Source: a virus. From it: a stretch of DNA of 37,699 bases. Under the pieces are notes generated by a model. The model was given only the letters and a program-made list of their open reading frames with translations. It did not search any database and was not told the origin of the DNA. Position 1 is the stretch's first letter; each line of letters opens with the position of its first letter. Positions 30,513-37,699 of this stretch are shown here, one piece after another. Made by a program: the position numbers and the translations under genes. The stretch lies in the IMG/VR virus record IMGVR_UViG_3300010885_009135, positions 1-37,699 of that record. The stretch is one strand, 5' to 3'.

Positions 30513-31547
30513 TTACCCGCCGCTATACGCATATGGCGCAAAGGTTGTCCCCGCACCGCTGAGTGGGGCTAGCCCACCAAGGGTTTGATCGCCGCCGAGA
30601 TAGCCCGTTCCGCTGCCTAGCATGGTAGACGTTGGCACATAACCGCCTATACCACCAAGATAACTACTCAACATCTTATTTGACCCATAAGTCTGAGCAG
30701 CGTTACCAACACCACTCAACGCACCACTCAACGCGTTCGCGGAACCAACGTAGCCAGACGCGCGGGCTTGCCCTGCGTTGTAGGCGTTCGTGGCTGAGTT
30801 CTGGCCCTGCTGCTGCGACGCGCTCGTCAACATGTTCGTCGCAGTTTGGCCTGCACCCATCAGCGATTGCAGCGGGTTCAACTGGTTAGACCGATTGGTC
30901 TGGTAGCGGTTGAACGCATTGCCGTATTCTTGGCTCGCCAAGTCCTGCCCGAAGCGTTGAATGCCCTTCAGCGCACCGCCAGACAGCAAGCCACCCCGCG
31001 CTGACGCGGAGCGATCCAGCGCCTTCAATCCTTCAGATTGGCGAAAGGCATAGCCGGGGTCTTCCGTGAAGTCCGACATGGAGAAGTCTTTGGCGTATTT
31101 GCCGAAGTCAGCAGGCTGTGCGCCGCCCTGCGCCGTGGGCAGGGGGTTTGCAGCCATGTAGGCGTTAACGTCGCTGACGACTTGGCCTTGCTTGTCAAGA
31201 TATACAGGTTGGCCTCCGCCACCACCGAAGTCACCGCCGCTAGGAATGTTAAGCTGCGTCAAGCCGTAGTCAGCAGGGTTTGTTGACGTGCCGCCATAGC
31301 CACCACCACCCCCGCTAGGCGCGTTCAAGCCCAACAGGTTCATGATGCGGCCCTGCGCCGTAAGCCCCGCCTGACGAAACGGCTCTTGCAGTGCAACCTG
31401 ATTTTGATACTGCTTATCTTGCGCCGCCGCCGCTTCACGCGATGCTTGTAGTTGCGTATTGGCCGCGCTCTTAGCGCCGCCTGCGACGATCAATCCACCA
31501 CCGATTGCGGCCACGCCGCCAACTATTGCCGCTACAACTGCGCCCAT
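30513..31547 (-). CDS. DNA-transfer protein, gp7-like
   Basis: 344 residues. Begins with a Gly-zipper membrane segment (GAVVAAIVGGVAAIGGGLIV), then a basic/Gln helix (QASREAAAAQDKQYQNQVAL). A Gly-rich linker (about 80-110) is followed by FGKYAKDFSMSDFTEDPGYA and FRQSEGLKALDRSASARGGL, a motif common in phage DNA-transfer/ejection proteins. The C-terminal third is Gly/Ser/Asn-rich. It is first of the three ejection candidates and starts right after the cupin-SET gene. Confidence 0.72.
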   Translation of the reverse strand: MGAVVAAIVGGVAAIGGGLIVAGGAKSAANTQLQASREAAAAQDKQYQNQVALQEPFRQAGLTAQGRIMNLLGLNAPSGGGGGYGGTSTNPADYGLTQLNIPSGGDFGGGGGQPVYLDKQGQVVSDVNAYMAANPLPTAQGGAQPADFGKYAKDFSMSDFTEDPGYAFRQSEGLKALDRSASARGGLLSGGALKGIQRFGQDLASQEYGNAFNRYQTNRSNQLNPLQSLMGAGQTATNMLTSASQQQGQNSATNAYNAGQARASGYVGSANALSGALSGVGNAAQTYGSNKMLSSYLGGIGGYVPTSTMLGSGTGYLGGDQTLGGLAPLSGAGTTFAPYAYSGG

Positions 31548-31548
31548 G

Positions 31549-32403
31549 TTACTTGGCTCCCATCGACAGCGTTAATGCTTGTCTGTAATCTATGGTTATT
31601 TCATCACCTACAATACCACCTTTGCAGCCAGAAAGCACCTGTGTTGAAAACAGATATATGTCGTCTTTGTCGTCCTTGAACATGACGGCGTTCGGCCTGC
31701 ATGAGTGATTGGTAAAGCGTCCTGCTGGCGTCCGTTTGCCATTGATGCGGGCGGGCGCAATCAGTTCATGCGCCGCGATGTCGCCACTGGCAAAGACGCC
31801 CCTGCCGTGGATGCGCGAGGGGCCTATCTGCATCTTGTAGCTTCCAAGCGGCATAGGTATCTGGTCGTCCAGATGCTCTGACAGCGCCGTGACGATCTCA
31901 GGGGCAAACCCAAATTCTTCTATAGCTTTTGCAAAATCTTCGTGGTCTGCCGAGTGATCGTAAGCTATCAGAAGTGTACGCGCTTGTTGAGCATCTTGTG
32001 ATGCTACGGTCTTGTCAAGCAGCCGCGTTTCCAGCGCATCTACGTCCGTCTCGTTTGCTGCATAGACGTTCTGCCAGCGAACAGTCTCGTGGATATACGC
32101 GATCTTGCGCCCTGCTGGCGCGATAAATGTCTGCGGGGCAACCAACTCAGTATAAGTTCCATCTGAATTTATGAGCGTAAGACGGCCTTCGGCCATTATG
32201 TTGATGTGCGGAAATTTCTGGTGATGCCCGATGACGCAAGCACCAGCAGGCATGACCACTTCACGGATATACACGCCGGGGCCGAAGTGATGGGTAAGGG
32301 GGCAATCAACCTGTTCCTCACGCAGAAAGGCGATCTCCAGCTTTCCGACATCTTCTTCGGTAAACGTCTTGCCTACAACTGGCGACATATCAACGGTCAG
32401 CAT
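31549..32403 (-). CDS. Cupin-SET domain fusion protein
   Basis: 284 residues in two parts. Residues 40-110 form a cupin-like beta-barrel: GPGVYIREVVMPAGACVIGH, then HQKFPHINIMAEGRLTL, with His60, His61 and His66 and Glu72 placed like metal ligands. Residues 194-275 carry SET motifs: IGPSRIHGRGVFASG (SAM site), GRFTNHSCRPNAVM and GDEITIDYR (Asn232, His233, Tyr273). A helical linker (120-180) joins them. SET proteins transfer methyl from SAM to lysine; here the part between the motifs is very short and no post-SET cysteines exist. Start ATG overlaps the preceding stop. It stands among tail and ejection genes, so it may be a virion component or modify a virion or host protein. Confidence 0.85.
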   Translation of the reverse strand: MLTVDMSPVVGKTFTEEDVGKLEIAFLREEQVDCPLTHHFGPGVYIREVVMPAGACVIGHHQKFPHINIMAEGRLTLINSDGTYTELVAPQTFIAPAGRKIAYIHETVRWQNVYAANETDVDALETRLLDKTVASQDAQQARTLLIAYDHSADHEDFAKAIEEFGFAPEIVTALSEHLDDQIPMPLGSYKMQIGPSRIHGRGVFASGDIAAHELIAPARINGKRTPAGRFTNHSCRPNAVMFKDDKDDIYLFSTQVLSGCKGGIVGDEITIDYRQALTLSMGAK

Positions 32404-32738
32404 CAGCTTACCAGACGGCCTGACGCGCGGATGTTGATAGACGCAGCCGTGCCTGCGATGGTGGAGATGAAGCCGTTGTTCGGCAGCACCTGTCCTACCA
32501 GTTCGGGAAACGTGTACGTTTCAGCCGCCTGAAGCGTCTTGGTCTTGACAATCAAGTTGTCGTTGCCCGCAGAGCCAGCAGAAGCCACAAGGTTGACGCT
32601 GATCGTCGCGGGCGATGCCGAATAGTTCGTAGCCGTGAACTTGTCGATGATCGTCTGCACACCTGTCGAGGTGTACTGCGTGAACTGCGTAGCCTCGGCG
32701 ATCTTGGCCGGAATGATGTTGCTGATATATACGGCCAT
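32403..32738 (-). CDS. Small beta-rich virion-type protein
   Basis: 111 residues. MAVYISNIIPAKIAEATQFT, then IDKFTATNYSASPATISVNL, with a beta-sandwich-like rest that ends SINIRASGRLVS. I recall this as a recurrent small protein near phage tail fibres, without function. Its stop overlaps the cupin-SET ATG (TGATG), so the two are translated together, which may hint at a joint role. Confidence 0.65.
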   Translation of the reverse strand: MAVYISNIIPAKIAEATQFTQYTSTGVQTIIDKFTATNYSASPATISVNLVASAGSAGNDNLIVKTKTLQAAETYTFPELVGQVLPNNGFISTIAGTAASINIRASGRLVS

Positions 32739-32747
32739 GCTCTATCC

Positions 32748-33620
32748 TTATACCGACGTAACTGTTTGCCAAGCCGCGCCGCTGTAGACGCACAACTTAG
32801 CCAATGTCGTATCAAATACCATTAATCCCGCAGCAGGACCAGAGATGGCGTTCTTCTGCGTCGTCGTCATGTTGGGCATACGAACGCCCTTGGTCGTAGA
32901 CTGCACATCAAGAAGCGCCGATGCGTTGGCAGTGGTTCCAATCCCCACGTTTCCTGACGAGCCAATACGTATGGTTTCAACGCCGCTATTGCTAATGGCG
33001 ATGTTGCCTGTGGCGGGCGACCATATCCCCGTGTTGGTGTTGCCCGTAAATGTATACGCGGGCGTTCCCACAGCGCCCAAGCCGGTAGCGATGCTGGTTG
33101 CGCTAGCAACACCTAGAATTGGTGTGACGAGAGTTGGCGTGTTCGATAAGACTACCGCAACCGTGCCGGTTGAGGTCGTAACGCCCGTACCGCCGTTGGT
33201 GACGTTAAGTGTGCCACCTAGCGTGAATGTGCCGCTAGTCGTTATCGGCGAGCCAGTGAAAGTAAGACCTGTAGTGCCGCCTGACGCGCCAACCGACGTG
33301 ACGGTCCCAAACAACGAAGGCGGAGCAACCAATATGTCATTTTGAAACGTATAGAATTGGCTTGCAAGCGCTGCCGTGCGCGAAAGGCTATCTGGTGCGC
33401 TGTTAACTTCCTGAGCCAGATCGGTCAACATAGCATCATAGGATGCTATCAGGGAGTTAGCATCAACTAGCAGAGATGCTTCTTGCTGAGTAACTTCCGC
33501 AGAGTTTCGAAGCGACAAAAAGAACCGATACCACTCGCGGCTAATCGCGCCCGACCGCTCGTCGATGAACGCGACGCGCGGCGGAGTTATCTGCGTAGGG
33601 TTGATAGTTGGCCCAGCCAT
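32748..33620 (-). CDS. Fibre-like protein, virion-attachment and C-terminal head
   Basis: 290 residues. N-terminal 75 are helical with an IDERSGAISREWYRFFLSLR segment that recurs at the N-terminus of phage fibre proteins. The middle has GGTGVTTSTGTVAVVLSNTP, then AYTFTGNTNTGIWSPATGNI and ETIRIGSSGNVGIGTT, as in the fibre-like protein at 3900-4967. The C-terminus GVRMPNMTTTQKNAISGPAA, then YSGAAWQTV is a frequent fibre tip. ATG overlaps the gp10-type stop. Its place directly after gp10 suggests it attaches to the tail. Confidence 0.75.
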   Translation of the reverse strand: MAGPTINPTQITPPRVAFIDERSGAISREWYRFFLSLRNSAEVTQQEASLLVDANSLIASYDAMLTDLAQEVNSAPDSLSRTAALASQFYTFQNDILVAPPSLFGTVTSVGASGGTTGLTFTGSPITTSGTFTLGGTLNVTNGGTGVTTSTGTVAVVLSNTPTLVTPILGVASATSIATGLGAVGTPAYTFTGNTNTGIWSPATGNIAISNSGVETIRIGSSGNVGIGTTANASALLDVQSTTKGVRMPNMTTTQKNAISGPAAGLMVFDTTLAKLCVYSGAAWQTVTSV

Positions 33621-35062
33621 CAGGCGCGGGTTCCGCTAAGAAGAAGTTCAGCACCCATGATATACACGCGCACGGGGTCAGAACCAGATACCTCGTAAAC
33701 GCGGTCACGGATTTTCATGGTTGCGCCAAGCCGACGCCAGATCGTGCGCTTCCCATATTGGCCTATTGTCCCCATCGACTTCCAATGCTCATTCGACCAA
33801 GTGTGCCCGCCATCATCTGACCAGCGCAGCATGACTTCCGAATTGCTGCCTTGCCCCGTGTTCAGACCAACGCCGGTTTCGCAATCAAGCTGCATAGAGT
33901 GTTGGATCGTGCGTGTGAGCGTGTTAGCGCCCGTTGGTAGCGCCCGCCACGAACGCAGCCACTTCTGCGGCTGACCGTTGTCGGCGTAAACGTCCAGATC
34001 AAACGTGTAAAGATTGCCGTTCTCGTAGTCGCCCACAACGATGTTGCTCTGAAAGTTGCACATGTTGTTGGCACGATGGCGGTTGAACACGCCATTAGCG
34101 AACGCCGCCCGCTCATGCCAAGCGCCGGTAGCCACGTCAAACACCCACGTCGTGTTGGCGCTAGGAAAGTTCAAAACGTAGAAGCTATGGCCGTCCTGCT
34201 GGTAGGTGTAGCCGGTAGCGTCTGATGTATTGGCATACTGCTGTATCTGCCACTCAATAGCGTGGGTTGAGATACGCTGACCGATATACCCCGACGCACG
34301 GTAAACCATACCTTGTCCGCGCGCGTCTTGGCCCAGCCAGTAAATCTGGTTGTCCATCTTGGTGACCGAATAGGGCGAAGCGCAGCCGAGTTCGTTGAAC
34401 GCGCCTTGGATGCGGTCTAGCGGAAAATCTAGGTTGCCCGAATTATACCAAACTTCGGTTGTGTTTGTCCCAAATACCCACAATTCGCGGTGATCGGCAA
34501 ACACCGACACGACGCCATCAGGTGAACCTTCGGCGCTGGCAAACTCTAGCGGGTCGATGCTGGTGCCGTCCAATAGAGTGGTCACCCAAATTTTCTGAGT
34601 GTCTGGCTCGTTGAACACAAAGTATCCATCCAGATACGCCACAGTAACAGCGCCGGGGAAGTCTGGGTCTGTGATAGGGCCAAATGCGCCAGTGTCTGCA
34701 TTATAAATGAAACCGCTGGGATTGCAGGCAATGAAAATCTGTATGCCGTTATCGGCGATAGATACCGGGCCTGTGCCGTTGATCACGCCGAGAAGTTGCG
34801 GCGTTGCGGTCAGGCTTTCCAGCTTGTAAAACTCATTGCCTGACGCAACGTAGAACGCGGTGCCTGTGCTTTGCCGCACCCATAGCCCACGAATGGGGCC
34901 GGTGCCGACAGACTGCAAGAAACTAAGCCCCGGCGCGCGCTGAAGGAACGCGGGTTCCTTACCACCTTCGGGGACAATCTCAGGGAACAGATTGACCATA
35001 CGGTTGTCGGCAGCGTTGACGCTGCGCGCGACATACGCACTGCCTAATATTGGACTTTTCAT
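33620..35062 (-). CDS. Packaged-DNA stabilisation protein, P22 gp10 type
   Basis: 480 residues; P22 gp10 has 472. Begins MKSPILGSAYVARSVNAADN, then RMVNLFPEIVPEGGKEPAFL and LQRAPGLSFLQSVGTGPIRG, the family signature, followed by beta-propeller-like repeats (FADHRELWVFGTNTTEVWYN, then GCASPYSVTKMDNQIYWLGQ). It plugs the tail after packaging and bridges gp4 to the needle in P22. It follows the gp4-type gene, as in P22. Confidence 0.92.
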   Translation of the reverse strand: MKSPILGSAYVARSVNAADNRMVNLFPEIVPEGGKEPAFLQRAPGLSFLQSVGTGPIRGLWVRQSTGTAFYVASGNEFYKLESLTATPQLLGVINGTGPVSIADNGIQIFIACNPSGFIYNADTGAFGPITDPDFPGAVTVAYLDGYFVFNEPDTQKIWVTTLLDGTSIDPLEFASAEGSPDGVVSVFADHRELWVFGTNTTEVWYNSGNLDFPLDRIQGAFNELGCASPYSVTKMDNQIYWLGQDARGQGMVYRASGYIGQRISTHAIEWQIQQYANTSDATGYTYQQDGHSFYVLNFPSANTTWVFDVATGAWHERAAFANGVFNRHRANNMCNFQSNIVVGDYENGNLYTFDLDVYADNGQPQKWLRSWRALPTGANTLTRTIQHSMQLDCETGVGLNTGQGSNSEVMLRWSDDGGHTWSNEHWKSMGTIGQYGKRTIWRRLGATMKIRDRVYEVSGSDPVRVYIMGAELLLSGTRA

Positions 35063-35096
35063 GACGCTTTCACCTTCGGCACAGCGCGTCGCGGCA

Positions 35097-35807
35097 TTAG
35101 AAGTTACCGGCGTAGATGTTATACCGCTGGCGGGTTGCGATGAGGCTATACGGCATGGACATGATGTCGTCAGGATTGTTGATGCGCTTCAGATCGCGCT
35201 TGCTTGCCATAGCTATACGCATGACTTGCGGCGACGGTTCCACACCAAATTCAGGGGCCATTTCGCAAGCCAGACAATAGCGGAAAGCCCGCAGATAGCC
35301 GAGGGGAAACGACAAGACTGTAGCTAGCGTGGCTGGCTGCGTCAGTTCATCAACCGAAATGAAGTGCCACTCAAGGTCGCGCAGGGGGCGCGGATAGACA
35401 TACATTTCGATGTTGGGGTAGTTCATGTTCAGCCAGATGACTTGCGGAAACGTAGACGTGACCGTCTTGACCGCGATGCCGTCATACTGCTGCTGATTGA
35501 TGATCTTGATGCCGTAGCTGACGCCCGTGCCGGGGTCTTTGAAATAGGTGCTGTCATCCAGCAAGACTGGGCGGTTGCCGATGAAGTCGCCGGAAGGGCC
35601 AAGGGTGCGGCTGATAAGGCCCGACGGCCATGTGAACACCTGATCTTGCGTGGAGAACACCGCGAGACGTTCGGTACTCCAGCTATCGAGCATCTGGTTC
35701 ATGGCGTTGAGTGCGTCCTGCGACGTTTCCGCCGAGGGAACTTCGCCTTCGGCCAGCACACCTAAAAGCCGGAGTGACCCGTTAATGATGTCGCCAGCCG
35801 TTGCCAT
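35097..35807 (-). CDS. Tail accessory factor, P22 gp4 type
   Basis: 236 residues, longer than P22 gp4 (166). N-terminal signature: TAGDIINGSLRLLGVLAEGE, then SQDALNAMNQMLDSWSTERL, as in gp4-type adaptors that bind the portal and start tail assembly. Its C-terminal part (PLGYLRAFRYCLACEMAPEF, then PQVMRIAMASKRDLKRIN) is helical. P22 gp4 also has peptidoglycan hydrolase activity, which cannot be assessed here. Upstream is the small RGRP protein, downstream the gp10-type gene. Confidence 0.88.
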   Translation of the reverse strand: MATAGDIINGSLRLLGVLAEGEVPSAETSQDALNAMNQMLDSWSTERLAVFSTQDQVFTWPSGLISRTLGPSGDFIGNRPVLLDDSTYFKDPGTGVSYGIKIINQQQYDGIAVKTVTSTFPQVIWLNMNYPNIEMYVYPRPLRDLEWHFISVDELTQPATLATVLSFPLGYLRAFRYCLACEMAPEFGVEPSPQVMRIAMASKRDLKRINNPDDIMSMPYSLIATRQRYNIYAGNF

Positions 35808-35810
35808 TGC

Positions 35811-35996
35811 TTAATCTTCCTGCTTGACGCGGGGGCGTCCACGTCCGCGAGACGCCAGAGCATTGCCGACAGGCTCCACTACTGGTGCTTCTGGATCATA
35901 GCGCATCCAGCCGCTCATTTCATCATAAATCGCTTCGGCGTCGCTGATAGCGACTTTGGCCCCGTGAACGGGATGCGTCATGTAGATGACAGCCAT
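35811..35996 (-). CDS. Small protein before gp4 with basic RGRGRP tail
   Basis: 61 residues. MAVIYMTHPVHGAKVAISDA, then EAIYDEMSGWMRYDPEAPVV, a pattern I recall from small phage proteins between coat and gp4. C-terminus ASRGRGRPRVKQED includes an AT-hook-like RGRP core and might touch DNA near the portal vertex. Its ATG follows a strong terminator hairpin. Confidence 0.7.
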   Translation of the reverse strand: MAVIYMTHPVHGAKVAISDAEAIYDEMSGWMRYDPEAPVVEPVGNALASRGRGRPRVKQED

Positions 35997-36013
35997 AAAA
36001 AACCTTGAAAAAG

Positions 36014-36037
36014 CTGCCCCGGCCTAAGCCGGGGCAG
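36014..36037 (-). terminator. Rho-independent terminator after the decoration-like gene
   Basis: CTGCCCCGGC and GCCGGGGCAG pair perfectly over ten bases around four. On the minus strand CTTTTTC follows. It lies five bases after the stop of the 131-residue gene and will reduce read-through to the neck genes. Confidence 0.8.
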
Positions 36038-36042
36038 ACCTA

Positions 36043-36438
36043 TTAACCAGCAGTGCGATACAGGTTGTATGCAGCATCGCCAGTTTTCACTACCTTGAAC
36101 AGAACGCTCTTGGAAGCAACACCAGCGGCGGAACCAACCAGCGTCCATCCAGTGCCGACAGTAATCGTCGGTACACCAGCAGCCAGCGCGATAAGCGCGA
36201 TATCAAACGACGAGCCGACGCGAGCATTGCTGAACGCGGCGTCCGTGAGAGCAGCCGTTGGCAGCACAAGGTTAGCGGTGCTGGCCGAGTTATACACTAC
36301 CAGACCACCAAACAAATCGGCGGGCGCAAGAGTTACGCCAGCAGTGTAAGCAGTCGGAATAGCCGAGGGCACAAAGAGGACGTCATTAATGTTGCCGTCA
36401 CCGGCCTGATAGCCGCCGGTACCGTTTGCAATAGCCAT
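36043..36438 (-). CDS. Capsid decoration-like protein candidate
   Basis: 131 residues: MAIANGTGGYQAGDGNINDV, then LVVYNSASTANLVLPTAALT, SFDIALIALAAGVPTITVGT and FKVVKTGDAAYNLYRTAG. Beta-rich, Ala/Gly/Thr-rich and without membrane segments. It follows the coat gene and lies between two strong terminators, as expected for a very highly expressed capsid-surface protein. No homology proof. AGGAG precedes the ATG. Confidence 0.65.
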   Translation of the reverse strand: MAIANGTGGYQAGDGNINDVLFVPSAIPTAYTAGVTLAPADLFGGLVVYNSASTANLVLPTAALTDAAFSNARVGSSFDIALIALAAGVPTITVGTGWTLVGSAAGVASKSVLFKVVKTGDAAYNLYRTAG

Positions 36439-36461
36439 GAAAAAATCTCCTGTAAAAAGTT

Positions 36462-36483
36462 GGCCCCCGGATCACCGGGGGCC
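36462..36483 (-). terminator. Rho-independent terminator after the coat gene
   Basis: GGCCCCCGG and CCGGGGGCC pair over nine bases around four; on the minus strand AACTTTTTAC follows. Nine bases after the coat stop. It would set the ratio of coat to downstream products. Confidence 0.85.
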
Positions 36484-36492
36484 GGTTTTGCT

Positions 36493-37692
36493 TTAACCCC
36501 AGATACGTGCAGCCATCTGCGGACGGATTGCGCTGTAGCCGTACAGAACGTCGATACGGCAAGGGAGCCGGTCGTTGTTGATGTCGTACTGACGCACAAT
36601 GCGAAGCGAGATGCCGTTGTGAACCTGACGCGAGGCCATATCAACGCCCTGTGGGAGCAGAAGATCGGCGGTTGCGAAAGTGAACGCATCCTTGTGGTAG
36701 ACGAGGTTCTGCGCGTACTGCGAAGAAGCTGCACCGACGAACACAACTGCCTTGGCGTTGGCAGGCAGGACGTTGACGGTAGCCAGCGCATGAGCAGCCG
36801 AGTAGATCGCAGCCACGGTCACGGTAGCCGTCGTGGTCGAGGTCGAGGATGCCACAACGACGAACTGAAACAGCGAGCCGGTGCTTTCACGGGTCTGCGG
36901 GTTGACAGCGAAGCAGTCAGCAATCGTGAACACATCGCCGGGGACGAGGGTTTCACCAGAGCCAACAGTCAACGTCAGCGTGGTAGCGCCTTCCGACGTG
37001 ATAGCCGCGCCGGTCGTGTTGCCTGTGGCAGCGCGTGTGCCGGTCGTGAACTGCTTGATCGACTGCGACATGTTGATTTCGTCGTAGCCGAGGACGCCCG
37101 TACCCATCATGCCGTTGCGGAACTGCTTGCTGATGGTATCCGTTGGGTTGAACAAGCCCTTCATGCCTTCGACCAAACCAGCGTTTGCGGCTGGGTTGAC
37201 GGTAGCATAGCGCGGCGACATCACAGCGGCGTTCTCGTTCAGCTTCTGTTGAGCCTGAAGCAGCACCAACGACGTAGCTGGGGTCGTACCCGGCGTACCG
37301 ACCGAGTTACCAACCGACTTGAACACGTTGGCAACGTCTGCGTCGATGCTCGAAGCAAGCTGCGAGATACGTGGCTTGAGAACGCGTTCGGCGAAGTCGT
37401 CCAACTGCATCGTCAGTTCGGCAGTTGTGAAGTTCACGCCGATGTGCTTCTGGTTGGAAACACTCAGGGTTGTGAACTGCTCGTTGTCGTCCTGAACCTG
37501 AAGGGCAGCGCCGTCTGTGACGAGGGCGCGATCCGGCAGACGGATGCGAAGGGTCGAACCGATCTTGGCACCTTCAACAGCGAAGCTGTCGTCGTACTGA
37601 CGGTTGACGTTGCGCGTGAGTACAAGGTTGTTCTCCAGAATTTCCAGAGCCTTCCGCGTAATCATATCGATAGTAAGGATTGAGTTTGCCAT
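36493..37692 (-). CDS. Major capsid protein, P22 coat type
   Basis: 399 residues; P22 coat has 430. Begins MANSILTIDMITRKALEILE, then NNLVLTRNVNRQYDDSFAVE and GAKIGSTLRIRLPDRALVTD, the P22-coat (HK97-fold) signature, with LTMQLDDFAERVLKPRISQL in the spine helix region. The central part, about residues 235-290 (TTLTLTVGSGETLVPGDVFT, then VVASSTSTTTATVTVAAI), is a beta insertion in the place of the P22 I-domain. C-terminus CRIDVLYGYSAIRPQMAARI. Forms the icosahedral shell. Its start is repeated at the window's left end; the scaffold follows upstream across the junction. Confidence 0.95.
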   Translation of the reverse strand: MANSILTIDMITRKALEILENNLVLTRNVNRQYDDSFAVEGAKIGSTLRIRLPDRALVTDGAALQVQDDNEQFTTLSVSNQKHIGVNFTTAELTMQLDDFAERVLKPRISQLASSIDADVANVFKSVGNSVGTPGTTPATSLVLLQAQQKLNENAAVMSPRYATVNPAANAGLVEGMKGLFNPTDTISKQFRNGMMGTGVLGYDEINMSQSIKQFTTGTRAATGNTTGAAITSEGATTLTLTVGSGETLVPGDVFTIADCFAVNPQTRESTGSLFQFVVVASSTSTTTATVTVAAIYSAAHALATVNVLPANAKAVVFVGAASSQYAQNLVYHKDAFTFATADLLLPQGVDMASRQVHNGISLRIVRQYDINNDRLPCRIDVLYGYSAIRPQMAARIWG

Positions 37693-37699
37693 GAAAAAG
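37577..37699. repeat. Terminal direct repeat, right copy
   Basis: Identical to bases 1-123. See the left copy. Joining the ends restores the scaffold-coat neighbourhood, which supports true circularity of the assembly rather than a chance repeat. Confidence 0.95.

Noticed and set aside
36460-37683. Plus-strand frame of 407 codons opposite the coat gene
   Set aside because: Long only because the coat gene has few complementary stops; Arg/His/Val-rich antisense composition, and the coat protein is certain.

Overview
The window is one bacteriophage genome. Its first 123 bases (1-123) recur exactly as its last 123 (37577-37699), so it is best read as a closed or circularly permuted molecule of about 37,576 unique bases. 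The virion genes place it with short-tailed (podovirus) phages of the P22 structural type: a P22-type coat protein, P22-type portal, a scaffold candidate, a gp4-type tail accessory factor, a gp10-type DNA-stabilisation protein, three large ejection-protein candidates and a tailspike. No phage RNA polymerase, integrase, excisionase, recognisable lysogeny repressor, tRNA or CRISPR array was seen, so it is probably lytic and depends on host RNA polymerase. High GC content, embedded Rz/Rz1-like spanins and a two-cysteine-pair Lar-like protein fit a Gram-negative, probably alphaproteobacterial, host. The host is inference only.

Layout. Two divergent blocks start from a gene-free 795-bp region (11709-12503). 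It holds several families of short repeats, a perfect 11-bp inverted repeat and promoter-like sequences facing both ways, and it is the best candidate for a control region and origin. Rightward (+), 12504-25362 is the early and replication block. It starts with small genes of unknown function and a beta-clamp-like protein. A run of very small, start-stop overlapping genes follows, including a Lar-type anti-restriction candidate. The replication set comes last: DUF2800/Cas4-like nuclease, an ssDNA-binding candidate, family A DNA polymerase, primase/SF3 helicase, VRR-NUC nuclease, SNF2 helicase and a DUF3310 protein.

Leftward (-), the late block runs from 11708 down to the window start, continues across the junction at 37692, and goes down to 25379. 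In transcription order it holds: small terminase; an HTH plus metallophosphoesterase protein; large terminase; an HNH endonuclease; a beta-rich protein; a small basic protein; portal; a DUF5856-like protein; a fibre-like protein; three small proteins; tailspike; scaffold; coat; a decoration-like protein; a neck-associated small protein; gp4; gp10; a second fibre-like protein; a small beta protein; a cupin-SET fusion; three ejection proteins; and a lysis cassette (XhlA-like, lysozyme, holin-like, Rz with embedded Rz1). The two blocks converge at about 25370.

The most unusual features are: a cupin plus SET-domain protein encoded among the tail and ejection genes; an HTH-metallophosphoesterase between the terminase genes; adsorption genes inserted between portal and scaffold; the repeat-rich divergent region; and the micro-gene array with duplicated translation-start cassettes and an unresolved two-frame overlap at 15700-16335.
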